Shown: one piece after another, positions 35,945 to 47,439 of the stretch
Layout of the letters: every line of letters starts with the position of its first letter
How positions within the stretch are numbered: the first letter of the stretch is position 1
From: Phlebiopsis flavidoalba
Lineage: Eukaryota > Basidiomycota > Agaricomycetes > Polyporales > Phanerochaetaceae
DNA: 64,000 nt
Assembly (NCBI GenBank): GCA_035772785.1
Contig: JAOCPU010000015.1
Location: forward strand, 1-64,000
Direction: 5' to 3'
The notes under the pieces: generated by a model
Database searches by the model: none
Seen by the model: only the letters and a program-made list of their open reading frames with translations
What the model was told of the DNA's origin: nothing
Made by a program: the position numbers and the translations under genes

Positions 35945-36419
35945 TGCGTATGGTCGTTCATGGCTTGTTCTCTGGTCGGCGTGTTAGCTTGATTGGTGGT
36001 CGTTAGAGGTTCGTGATTCCAGAAAGATGAAAACAAAGAGTAGTTCGTTAGTTTCGTACAGGAGCAATCAGCGATTTGTAGAGTGATTGCGTGCAAGGTG
36101 CTCATCGACAGTCTGGGAAGGAGACTATTTTCATGGAGGTGCTCGGGCATGACGTACCTGCGTGATCCGCCGCGGAGCCCTGCAATGGTAACGAGGCGCT
36201 CCTTACCTTTTCCCGCCTGATGCGCCCACAGGCAAGCGCCTGCGGATGCCCTGAACACACGATCCGATTGCAGCTGGCGTGGTGGCGTCGTTCAACGCCT
36301 CGTTAGACGACTTACATTTGTTGCCAATTTGCTTAGTGTCAATTGAATGGTGTAGAAGTTCCAAGTCTCACATTCCTTTAATTTGTTATTATACAAGTGA
36401 ATATTAGCTTAATCTTCCC
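35945..36419. other. Intergenic, oxidoreductase end to coiled-coil gene start
   Basis: Holds the promoter side of the minus-strand coiled-coil gene and, at 36350-36420, an AT-rich stretch that may be the 3' processing region of the oxidoreductase gene. A long minus-strand open frame crossing 36258-35746 is a shadow of the coiled-coil gene start. Confidence 0.4.
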
Positions 36420-38065
36420 CCATTCACATCATCATCAGAAACGATGACAACAGATTTGCCTGTGTTCTTGCCAACGTGGACCGAAAGAAGAGCCTCGCCG
36501 GCCTCCTTAAGCGTAAAGCGATGCTCACAGGCTTCGTAATCTTGCCCTCAACGACGAGTGAAGTGTCGCGACCTCGTAGAACTTGGGTATGGCGGCATGG
36601 CCGACTCACCCGCTGCCGAGCGGTGAAGCCCTTGACGGTCAAGCTGCGCTCGAAGATCTCCTCGAAGTGCTGCAAGAGGGCTTTGTAAGTGTCTATGGTA
36701 GCACAAAGCTAATTGCTGGGACCAAGCATACCTTGAACGTTGCAACCGTCACGTTGTCGTTCGTTGTTAGCAGCAGCAATTGCGCCACATGCGATAATAA
36801 GACCACATGTAGCCATGTTGACGAGTGCGCGCGTCGAGGGTAGGTCCGCAGACGTTGTCCCCAGTATCTGTAAGAGAAACCCTTTAGTGCTGGTTTTATG
36901 CCAAGTATGTGGCGGGCACACGTTACAATGGTCTAATTGGAGATCCGATGCTTCTCCACTTCAGGACCCGTCCGCAGTGTCCTGACATCCTTTGTAGTTG
37001 AACGCCACATCCCACACACCAATGTCCTTTTCAGCGTTACTAGCTATACTTGTTCGGTGACGAGCCTGCCGGGAAGCGAGTGACCCCTTTGCGAGCGTCC
37101 GGGCTTCGAGCACCTTGGCATACTTCACGCAGGACGAAACTAATGAGCAACGCCACCATACAGGACAACCCAGATCCAACGAGAATTCCACATCCCCCCC
37201 CCCCCCCCCCCCCCCCCCGCTGCGCGACAAGAATGAATAAGCGGAGAACTCACGTTACGACAGGGGCCTGGCAGACGCCCAACTGACGAATGAGCGTCCA
37301 TTGCTTCTAGTCCTAGACCTTCCTCACTTTGCGAAACAGGTGTCGGAAACGACGGCAAACGCGCTCTCTATGCCTCGACTCTGAGATCTTTCCCGAAGTA
37401 GCTGCTGCTGTATACTGCACCGGACTGGCTAGGTGCGTATGCTTGTGTGTGGCGGTTCGTTCGATCCTGGACGATGGGGCACCTTCAAGCAAGATCCTGT
37501 GGCCTGACTCTTTGAGGACCGGGGCATAGCACATCTGGAGAGTACTCCTGGAACCAGTAGCTATCATCAAAATACGTCCAGTTGGATCAAGGACCTAGCT
37601 TACGGTTGACGAGATTCCTACTCGAGCACCGGACTAAAGAGTAGCTCTTACGAAGTCGCCCCGGCGGCTTCATAACTTAGGATTCCTCGCTGGACGAAGG
37701 ACGGCGGCCGACCGCCCCACAAAGTTGTCGATGCTTTCTGGGCAAAATACACGTTGAGTTCGTTAACTTGTGGACATTTTGCGGAGTAGTCCGGGAAATC
37801 ACGGGTAGCTGTGAAGCACCAGATGCGGCAACGAACGAGGAGTTGCTTGTTCCTCTGGGACTCCGCGCCATGCGGTGTAGCGCTATTGTACGGGTCACGG
37901 CTTATCGCGAATAGAACTTGACGAGGAGCACCGCCGTCAAGGGGCGACGTTTTCGAGAGGTTCCGATCTCCTGACTCGGACCATGTACTTGTACTGGTCA
38001 CGGCACGGCTCGATGAGGACCAGTCGGGCGTTCTGGGTGTAAGAGAGAGTGCCGTTCTTGACCAT
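36420..38065 (-). CDS. MDR-type NAD(P)-dependent oxidoreductase
   Basis: Member of the zinc-independent medium-chain dehydrogenase/reductase group (leukotriene B4 dehydrogenase / prostaglandin reductase-like). The start at 38065 gives MVKNGTLSYTQNA, then SPLDGGAPRQVLFAISRDPY near 37940-37890, the usual LDGGxLVKVLxxSxDPYM segment. The nucleotide-binding half follows around 37300-37000, with VWDVAFNYK near 37010. Then come ALVNMATCGLIIACGAIA near 36800, matching ANM..HGRIIACGMI, FEEIFERSLTVKGF near 36640 and, across frame shifts, KEAGEALLSVHVGKNTGKSVVIVSD at the end. The substrate cannot be deduced. Several introns, one containing a 25-base poly-C run. Strongly frame-broken. Confidence 0.72.
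37194..37218. repeat. Poly-C tract of 25 bases
   Basis: An uninterrupted C run inside the oxidoreductase locus, in the position expected for an intron. A tract this long is rare in non-repetitive DNA and could also be a base-calling artefact. Confidence 0.8.
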
Positions 38066-39493
38066 CTGGGGATGTGAGGGGAGAGAGTTCGGGGTAAAAG
38101 GACAAGTTGATTGGAGACAGCTCGGTGCATCGAGCAGCTCCTTATAGTGAGCCGAGTCGCAATAAAGAGTGACCCCATCAGGATTAGGTGTAGACCGCTA
38201 CAAACCAATGGGGATCAGAAAAAGGACATGTATGTGTTACCATTGTATGTGATGCTTGGTCTGAAGATACACACCACACTGCTTGAAACAAAGTGCCTAG
38301 CTAGGGAACATTCTCTCGTGATATCCATGGCCAATTCAGCCCAAGTACGCAAACTTCTAGTGTGGAGTACTCACGGCGGTAAGCTCCTTTTTCTGCAAGT
38401 CCACTTTCTACACCATTAAACTTCCGATCAGGCACAGCACGTCGAGTACGGCGCATCACTCGTAATGTCCACTAAAGCCATAAAGAAGGCTCGTCACTTT
38501 TTACCGATGCGGGCGGCACAGCCACTCTGGACCTCTGACCATATCGTACTGTACGCCAGGTTTTCCCAAATCTCATGCACATAGCAACCACTAAACTGTC
38601 GCTGGCCCGAGACACGCGGAGGGCGGGGATCCCGTGGATAGTATACTACCATAAGTTCTCATAGAAGATTGATGAAGGAATGTTGATGCGCTATGGAAGG
38701 CGAAGAGGAGATGGCGAGCACGACCTACGTCTACGACAAAGCTGACTCGAAGATGACCAGAATTCCACGGGACAGCTTAACAGCCCGAGTTTGTATTGGT
38801 TCGTTGCGTCCACAGGTTGCCGCATTGACTCAGTTCTGACAACTCACGAGGAACACATGTCGGGTTTGGAGTCAATCTGTCGCTTCAGGAGAAACGAGAA
38901 CTTCGTTGGGAGTAGATTCCTGGATTTTTTAATGTATCGCCTCCGACACGATGACGTCTAAGTTGGCTTACAGTAACACTAAACATTGTAAGCTCCACGT
39001 CGTCGACCTTTGGAGGGGGGGGGAGTTTAGGTGGCATGCCGAGTGTTTACTTCTTCAAGTCAGCCCTTCTTGAGATTGTTCTACACGTTGACCCTAGGGT
39101 ACCAAATCCTTATCTAAACTTGGTTTAAGTGCACAAGTCGCATAATATGTCGACTCGAGTGCCTTGTAGAATCCAGTGATTAACTGTACAAAAGTAGCCA
39201 ATATCCCCGAACGGCACAATGCAATTTATTTGTTTCAGGGGAGGGACGGGTGACAGCAGTCCCGATCATTTGATTTACAATATAAGTCACTCGCGTCATA
39301 AGGATTATACTCGCACCCCAAGATCGAACGAATCATGGAATTAATAGGGAATTCACAATCTTTTACCAACTATCATGCTAGCCGACGAAGTCAACGGCAG
39401 TCATTTTGATAGCCTTCCAAGGCTCTTGAACGATTAGAGCGATTTATCAGAGCTAAGATGTAGGTTTCTGATGAAATGCAACTTTGGCATAAC
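38066..39493. other. Unassigned stretch upstream of the oxidoreductase
   Basis: About 1.4 kb near 48% GC with no frame longer than about 100 codons and no recognisable motif. A short G run (39015-39024) is the only low-complexity spot. It may hold a badly decayed gene. Confidence 0.35.
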
Positions 39494-40407
39494 CTAAACA
39501 GGGATGTGTTCGAAGAAATCCGTCTTGTCGTAGATGCGGAACTCGAGCTGAGATGAGATTATAGATCCTCGCCGAACTTTTGCATACACACAACATTCCA
39601 TGCGGTGATCCGTAGGTAACTTGAGTAGTTGGAAGACTATGGGTGCGATTGTTGCAACCTCTAAATCCTGCGGTAGAACCAATGCAGATATATGAGGATG
39701 CTCAAATAACGTCGATTACGAGTAGTCTCTAACTGTCCCGCATCGATATTCGGCGCATGTTTATCAAAATGAAAAGCAATCAATAACTGATGATCAATAG
39801 TCTACTTGAGTAAGGTTGTACTGTCTCTCATATGGGCCTTCACTCTGTGTATCTCTACGAAAACTTTCCAGGGATCGAATCGGCCCATCTTGAGTGCACC
39901 CATGGGTTGCATGGTCGGTCAGATCTTGCTTAGTAAGCGGGTTAATGAAGCCGGCGGATTTTGGCTTCACAGGTCGCAGAGTAAGAGGCTTCTCGCCTTC
40001 AACTCACATTTCACTGACCGCCCATCTCAAGCGTTTGACTCTTCCACGGCACTGCGCGAAAGGCTCTCGTTCATGCGGACTCGATTAAACGTCGGTCCCC
40101 CTGTGGCAAGTGTCTCCCTATCGGTGTGGATTCCCCTGGGATGGGCTTCTAGACAAGACGGACTCGATGTCGGATGACCCTCGTATCTCATCTGTGCCTC
40201 GAAGAGCTTCCGTGAAAGCCATTTACTTCGGCATTCGTGCATTTCGGGCCCATCGAGGGGATTTGGGCCGATACGATAAACGTGCGCCAGGTACGGCAAT
40301 ATTTCGGGTCGTAGGCCAACAGAGCACACAAGACGCTCGGTCTTTGTCTGCGTGCACACTGTCGCCGAAGCCCTATGTCGCTTGAATGCAAACTGAACTG
40401 ACAGCAC
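39494..40407 (-). CDS. Possible gene of unknown function
   Basis: The minus strand shows a segment at 39682-39494 whose texture looks protein-coding: DLEVATIAPIVFQLLKLPTD, then VYAKVRRGSIISSQLEFRIYDKTD, ending at a stop codon. Upstream pieces such as DPWKVFVEIHRVKAH near 39870 and the 126-codon frame 40407-40027 could belong to it across frame shifts. I do not recognise a family. Confidence 0.25.
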
Positions 40408-42063
40408 GCTGACTGTGTGCTTTGTCGTTCAAGGCCCAGTGTGTTTGCCCTAGTGGTGAAAGGCCACCACTTGCCACTGGCCCACTGATTCCGCGCGCCC
40501 AGGTTTACCGAGAGGAACCGGAACCGGCCACCAGAGCTCGTACTCCGCCCCGCTCAACGATCCTCCTAACGGCCGTCCTCGCCGCGCTGGCCACACGGGC
40601 CGCCCGTCGTTTGCGGCGGCTGGCGGCGTCGCCGACGCCAGGCGCTTCGGCATGGGGGCCGCAGGGACCGGCGGCTCTTTTCACACTCCCCCGGTGCGCC
40701 GCAGGTGTGGGTTGCTCGGGACGCGCCGAGGCTCTTCACGGACGAAATGCCGGTACGCGCCATGCCAGAAAGCGGCTATCGTTGAGGCGGGGCTCCGGTG
40801 ACGCGGTCTCTGGGACGTGCTTCGATGAGGCGATGGGGCTCAGAGTGGCCTAACGGGCGTGGTGGGGCAGGCGCTCAGGAATGGGTGGTGTGGAGGGATG
40901 CGGAGGAGGGGCTGGGGGCTGGTGGAAAGGCAGAAGCGCTACGAGGACGGACTGGGGGCAGCGGCGAATCCAGAGAGGGGTAGTTTTACTAACGTGTGGG
41001 CGGGAAAGGCGGTGGGTTTTTGACCAGGGAGATCCGGCTGCGAGGACAGGTCATACGATAGAAGAGCTGCACCGAGATGCCGTACAAGCTTTTGCAGGAT
41101 GCAAGTCTCTTGTTGTAAGATAGAGGTCACCAGGAACGGGCGGCTTATGTAATCAGATCACGTGCCGTTAGCGCTCGGCCAAATCTGAGGTGTTCGCTGT
41201 GCTCGCAGATAATATTTTAGTCGAAGAAATGACTTCCTGGCTTGCTACTGAGCTTTAGTAGTACCGCAAGGGTACTTTGGATGTACCGGGACACTACTGT
41301 GGACTGTCAGCACTGCTTCAGACAGCATCCACTACTAGACCTGCAGGAGGTCAAGCGCCCACCTACCATATCAGGAGAGCAGGCGCATCAGGCGCACCCA
41401 CGTGGCAGGTCACGTGGTGTAAACGCCCGGCCAAATCCTCTCTCTCGAAAATCCAAATTGCACCAGAGAGGTCGGAGGGAAAATGCCGAAAAACACTATT
41501 TCTAACATAATATGTTTTTGGCATATGACTCGAGCTAGGAGGTTAAATTACAAGATGCTGCTCAATAGGAATCCAAGCCAAAGGATAATACTATCCATCC
41601 TATTGAACAGAATTGCGAAAAGTGATGTGTGCCCGACGCTATTGTGATCGACGTCGAGAGCGTGGGCGGGCGGCTGCTTACATAAGAGGTCGCCCGTTCC
41701 TGGTGACCAATCTATCTTAGAAGTAATTGTACCTGAATGTATTGTCAATACTCTGATCCTACCCATTGCATATTGCCAGTAGCATTTCAGTCGCGGACTT
41801 GACGTGAGATTCCGCCAAAGTTATATGTTCGGAACATAATATGCCGATGTCGAGTAAAGTTCTTGATCTAAAACTGTAAACGCTAATCTTGTCAACTTAA
41901 AACGCGGAAAGTTCTTGTTTTAACCTTATCCATTCGTGTTTCTGGAAACATCTCTGCGAATCGAGTGAGTTAAAGTTCCTTTCCTTTGATTCCGGATCCT
42001 ATGAGCTGGGGTGGATTTATGTTACATTGAGACGAGTCAATGAGCCCAAAATTATGCTTTGGT
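40408..42063. other. Unassigned stretch with a short GC-rich island
   Basis: The part 40480-40830 is clearly GC-rich, unlike its surroundings, and is open on both strands without a recognisable product. The remainder is near 48% GC. Nothing else is supported apart from the hairpin at 41483-41524. Confidence 0.35.
41483..41524. repeat. Stem-loop, 13-base arms
   Basis: ATGCCGAAAAACA is followed 17 bases later by TGTTTTTGGCAT, its reverse complement apart from one missing base. The loop is AT-rich. Its role is unknown; it could be a transcript end or an element terminus. Confidence 0.5.
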
Positions 42064-43019
42064 TCAGGCAAATGTGCCCGAAGGGAATACCATCGGGCCT
42101 GCCACCTCCTGCGTTTCTCAGCGCCGCACAGTAGCTCGACGAGAGACAACGCGAACGGGTGAACGTCGTGCCAGGGCCGCGACTTGTCACAAGCTTTCCA
42201 GATACGACCACGGGCTCTTCGGGAGTATTCAAACTCTTAAAGTCAAAAAATTTAATATGTTCCTCTGATGACGCAAAAACATCATCCACCAGACATACCT
42301 CCTTCTAGTTGAGGCTTTACGCTCGGGTGCGACGTAAGAGGCTGCTTCGGCAAGCTAGAGGTGCCTTCGCCGCACCCAAGCTCCCTAAGGTACAGGTACC
42401 AGTGATCAGCAGTCATATCAGCGATTCATGCAAAGCCGATGTACCGGCACAGATCATTCCCACATATTTGCCATCGTCTAAGATACCGGCGAACGAGGTG
42501 GAATAACCTGCTGTACCGCGCGAGCGCGCTGGGAATGATATCGTTCGGCTCCCTTGGCGCGCATCGATCCCCTGGTATGACCATTAAGTCAATATTTCTC
42601 CTACGATGTTACTCATTCAGTGATCGGGGCAGCTTTACAAATTCGTTGAAAGACGCTTACGGGAGTACACTCTTGTGTTGTGTGAAGTAGACATCTGCAG
42701 GGATTCGAGAGTGTGTGTGATACCTACTCGAGCCGCCGTGCAAAAAAGGGGGACTTAGTGGGGCCGCATGCACTTTCGCCAGACTTCTGCAGACGACGTT
42801 AGGCGAAAGAAGTACAAGACACCCACGCGCGCACCGACATAGGCGTGTTACGTAACGTACGTTGGATGGTGCTACAAGATCGATGTCGAAGGCTCGACCG
42901 TGAGCGCGAGTTATCGAGCGCAGCGCTTTGTTCGGGTTCGGAAAATCTGGGGAAAAAGCCCCATACAATTCCATCTCTTCTGTCCACCCGTCTGCAATGA
43001 GTATCAATGCTTTTGACAT
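42064..43019 (-). CDS. DJ-1/PfpI family protein
   Basis: The start at 43019 gives MSKALILIADG followed by TEEMEL, the DJ-1 N-terminus that includes the conserved glutamate. After a short intron, LVRAWVSCTSFA-like sequence continues near 42810. The nucleophile elbow is clear near 42470: DDGKYVGMICAGTSALHES, with the cysteine in place. The end reads VVVSGKLVTSRGPGTTF near 42190 and VAGPMVFPSGTFA with a stop at 42064. DJ-1 proteins are credited with glyoxalase/deglycase-type activity and protection from oxidative stress; which applies here is not shown. Two or three frame shifts lie in the middle. Confidence 0.85.
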
Positions 43020-43699
43020 TATCTGTGTATCCTCGGTGAGTATGTCGGTGACGGGTCAAGCAGCAAACAGTGGGTGTGATCGAGACGCCCAAAACACTTA
43101 GACGCTACTAAGGCATTGTGCGCGCGTATGACGTCAGCGTTGATGGCAGGTTTTCAAAAGTTCGGTTTTCCACAACCTTCGTACGTACCCATCGCGCAAG
43201 GCTAGCAATGATATGGTACGTCGGAGCCGTGTGACCCAACAAAACCCATTGATGTACTGGATATAATTCAACTAGACGCATCGAGTGCTCGTTGAGTCAA
43301 GGCTGGCCGGGGGATGATGCTCCTTGGGTGCCCCGACACAAAGCGGAAACGGTCGCTACGATAGACTCTGCGGAGATCACGAAAGCTAATAGAAGATATC
43401 AAGGGGAACTCGATGATAGATATCAATGAGCGTTGTTGTATTGCACCGCGATTGGAAAATGACATGAACAATGAATTATAACAACGAAAGTGGTGGCTCG
43501 TTAGCCTAAGAGGGGGTATCTGACAAACATCCTTAGTGGGTTGACTACGTATAAAACTATCCACGCCGTCTCATATCAATCCTTGTCTGTTCTCGTCATT
43601 GGCTTCCGCCAATGAATAGTCCTACAACACAGCCGTGAAACATACACAGAGTTACCAAATGTTTCCTACTGTGATTTTGCGAGCATATACGCGCGCAGA
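43020..43699. other. Intergenic, seven-TM gene end to DJ-1 start
   Basis: About 680 bases without a supported gene. The left part is the DJ-1 promoter. A 98-codon minus frame (43564-43268) is probably chance. Confidence 0.35.
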
Positions 43700-44935
43700 C
43701 ATTACTTGTGGTCGGTGAAGTCGCTGCGGGAATCAGCATGTGCCTCAACATCCTGTTGGATGCTGATTGTTATGGCACGCATAGGAATGGAAAACCGATG
43801 GTGCGGTGTGGGCCATCGGGCCCCGACGACCGACTTATGCTGGCACGGGCCTCAGGACGACCGCCATGCTATACGGATGGTGATGGCGTTGAACGTAATT
43901 CCTATTGTTACAACCCCGTTCATCAGGTGCACAGCCAAGAACAAGAACCTAGGAACACGTACCACAATAGGCGTGATCATAGCCAGAAGAATGTAACTGT
44001 GCGCTCGAGCCACTGGCATACAGCCCCAGCACAATGACCTCGACGAGCAGCTGGAGCGCCGCTGACTCGATCAGAATGCGCGCGATGGGCAGCAGCTTAC
44101 CCTTACACGCGCGGAACCTCGCCGACTGGTGGTCCGTCTCCCATATGCGGTATGCCATGAGGCCTGTCGTCAGCAGCGACTGGACGAAGGAAATGGCAAA
44201 GAAGGCAGCAATCCAGTTGTGAAGCTTCGGGTCGAAAACGTTGCTGATGCCTATCTGCTCGGTTGTGTAAAGACCACAGACAAAATAGCCAGTTACTGAT
44301 GACAGTAAGAACGGTAGAAATCCTAAGGGTGAGAGAAGGCTCACCGGCTAGTCCAATCAATAGTACGGATGGAAAAGCAATTACAGTCCGATTACAAGTC
44401 CATATTATGTATGTGCGATAAATCTAGAGCACCATGAGTGGCTGCAGGTGATACTATGGGAATGACTCCGCACTGCAATTCCATCTCCAATTAGCTCTTG
44501 GGTTACCATGAGCGTGTCCGAGGTCAAATGATGCCATGTAGAGAGCTTTGAGAAGAACGCGACAGCGCCTCCTTGGTCCGCAGCATGTATAATGTATCCC
44601 TGAACGAGTCGGAAGCAGCTTATAGCTGTGGTTCATCAGATCAGCAGCCGCGTTCAATAAATTGAAAACAATGTACTCACAGACATGCACTGTAGCAATG
44701 ATGAAGAGCAAAATAGACGTCGCAAACATGATCTATCAGGATGACGGTTACATGGATGAACGGCGGTGCGATAGTGAAGCGTAACTACTTTTGGCTTGTG
44801 GAATATCTTGGTGTCGTCGACAGTGTGATATTTGATGTACAAACACACGAGAAAGAGTGCAAGTCAAGAATCCATAAACAGTATGGCCTGTCAACGCGTT
44901 CAAGTCGGTCCCGAATCCAATAAGAGTCATGTACG
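43700..44935 (-). CDS. Agaricomycete seven-transmembrane protein
   Basis: The minus strand encodes a chain of hydrophobic segments in the order seen in a large, uncharacterised mushroom-specific membrane family: an N-terminal helix near 44900-44840 (TVYGFLTCTL), FATSILLFIIATVHVC near 44720, a loop with ALYMA near 44540, GYFVCGLYTTEQ near 44290, WIAAFFAISFVQSLLTTGLMAYRIWET near 44215-44140, ILIESAALQLLVEVIVLGLY near 44060, and a last helix ending ITFNAITIRIAW near 43870. The AYRIW and IESAA words are typical of that family. No ligand or function is established. It is cut by short introns and a few frame shifts. Confidence 0.75.
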
Positions 44936-47430
44936 CACCTCAACCCAGACCGATACAATGAAGCGCTGCTCGAGAGGCGGTTGCTGTGGGCCATCACTTT
45001 GGGCGTAGAATGTACGAGTTGAGTGAAAGAATCTTCTGTACGCGGTCCTTATATATGCAGCACCGTGAGTCACAACCACCCAACTACCACAAACCAAACA
45101 TTTTTGCGTACCTGGGAAGGCGCCTCAGCGTTTCAGAGCCGTGTCGAAAGGACAGGAAGGAGAGCTTGGCCTCTGGCCAGCTAGCGTAGGGAGTGGCAGC
45201 TGCGTTACGCGCACACACACGTCTTCCGAAATGGAGAAAGCAGAAGCGACACCCGCACGTTGCGTCGTGCGGGCGAAAAATATATGTACGTACAGCGTTA
45301 CGAAATTGGATGAGTTGCCGGGTCCCCGAGATCAGGAAACGTAGCGGCAGACGCCTTGGTCCGCCTCCATTTTACCGCGTCGGGCGCCATCACCTCCGAA
45401 CGAAACCGCTCTTGAACGTGAAAAACCGTTGTGGACGGGTCAGAGGCTTTGGAACCTGTGTGCGGCGTACGGATTCGCGGATTCGGCGCTGTGGGGTCAC
45501 TGCCACGTGCTGGACACATGCGCGCGCAGCTATGGGCTAGCCAATCGGCGGCTTCGCGCCCTTCGTGGCGTAGGACATTCGGAACAGTCCGCGGACGCAA
45601 TCTCTGCCCTTGCGGAGATTATGACAGGGCCACAAAGTATTAGGGACGAATAACACCAGCATACGTCGATCTTAGCACAATATCGACTCCAGACGTCTGC
45701 AATGTTTGTACATGCATTGTTGGGCGCGTACTAGCAGTCGCAGTCATCACTCGATCGCTAGATACTTATCAGAGTGTGCGGTGCAGACGTTGCGCGATGC
45801 TTTTGACATCTGGTGAACGGGTATCGGATACCGTGGCGTAGCTCCTTATGATCACTTACATGTTAGCGCGCCCTCAGAGGCACTAGATGATTGAGATGTG
45901 TTGGCCTTTAGACTTGAGAAACGAAGTCAGACGTTTAAACTTCCAGTCGCGGTGGCAAAATCTTTTATCACCCGCCGTTACAAACTGAACTTCATCGCGA
46001 GCCATCTTTAGAAGCAGCGAGTAGGATGAGTAAAGATGTAGGCTTACCATTCTCCTCGCCCTGCACAAGCGCATCCTATCGCCGTATCAACTCGCAGGAT
46101 GGGGTACAAGAAACAAAAAAGTGGGTTTCAAACACAACAGTCCCATCGATGATTCACGCCCTTAGTATGCGAGCAATTCCAAAGAGTTGCAATCCAACTT
46201 TTCTCAGACCATCGCGCCATCACGATAGGGGCATAAGGTCTCCGTAAGTGAAATGTGCGCCAATCTCTTGAGTATCATGATGGCTCCGAAATCGTTTCTC
46301 ATACAGGTAGCTACTGAAGCTTGCTGTACTATAGATAGTATCTGCTTGGATGCCCGACAGCTCTAAAATGCACGCCGGCGAGATCTCAAGCTGCCGTGCC
46401 GGCTTTATCAAGTTTGGTGAGAGAAAACCAGGAATACCGTGTGCAACTGATATGAAACAGAGCTTATGCAGCAACATGAGCTGGGACTTAGACCCAGGTG
46501 AGGCGATTTGACATCTTCGTCAACTCAAAGCCAAGTCTTTAGCAGGGTTTGGGCAAGGTTTGCGCCCTAGGAGCGGCAGGAAACCACAAGCGCCAGCGCT
46601 TGGCCGACGCTTGGTGGCGTTTGATGCGCCATCAAACTCAAGTCGCGCAAAGTTTCCCAACTTGAGCCCGTCTTCGCGAGGTCGTTGCTGACGTCAAACC
46701 TCCACCAACGTCGATTCCGCCCGTATGTTTACTTACATCGAAGTGCGTTGTCCCGATGCAGTATCACCCGTTCCTGCTGTCACCCTTCTCTGCATAAATA
46801 GAGCGGACGGGGTCTTGGAGATATGCCTCGTTTGCTACCTCCTGCGTTCGTCAGGCATGCCTCATTGGACCCAAGCCTTCATTGAGCCCCCCTGGGCCAA
46901 GGAGCATCATGTCTCCCTACAGAGTCGCCAGTTCTACGAAGAGAGCGCTGGGCGAGATGGCTCAAACAAGATAGAGCGACACAGACCGCTGTCTCTTGCT
47001 GCTGGCAGTGGAACGCGCCGCAGGAACCTCTGGTGTGCACGAAGAACCTCAGGTGAGGATGGCCAGTAAAATTCACTGCGGTAATCGGCGAAGGATGGAA
47101 GCAAGCGCTCGAAGACGGCTCCCAGGTCGTGAGGCGTACGAGACGTCAAGGTCGCTTGTCCGGATTGGTGCGTCATTATACATTGTCTCATGAACGAAAT
47201 GCAACAACTGACGCAACGCATATAGTTTACAAGAATTTATATCCACGGGTTAGTTTTTTCTGACATTCGCAAACGATTTTCTGTCTTACTATTCGGTGTC
47301 ACTACTTAGCACTTCACGCATTTGCTCGCTTCGTTCTGCCAGTCAAATCGACGGCGTTCGCTGATCAACAATGGGCTGGCAAGCGAACAGATAAGCAAGG
47401 GGGGAAGAAATCAGCAGAAGACGAGGAGGG
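44936..47430. other. Unassigned stretch between seven-TM gene and nitrate reductase
   Basis: About 2.5 kb. Minus-strand open frames at 46477-46220 and 46074-45883 (the latter with DWKFKRLTSFLKSKGQ) look faintly coding, but I recognise nothing. The window 46600-46650 is rich in short palindromic GGCG/CGCC and TGATGCGCCATCA words. The right end must include the nitrate reductase promoter. No nitrite reductase or nitrate transporter is visible. Confidence 0.35.
47389..47395 (+). promoter_or_regulatory. GATA-factor site upstream of nitrate reductase
   Basis: AGATAAG is the consensus HGATAR site of AreA/Nit2-type nitrogen regulators, which activate nitrate reductase in other fungi. It lies about 340 bases before the first clearly homologous coding sequence. 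A single short match can be chance. Confidence 0.3.
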
Positions 47431-47439
47431 GCGACGAGA

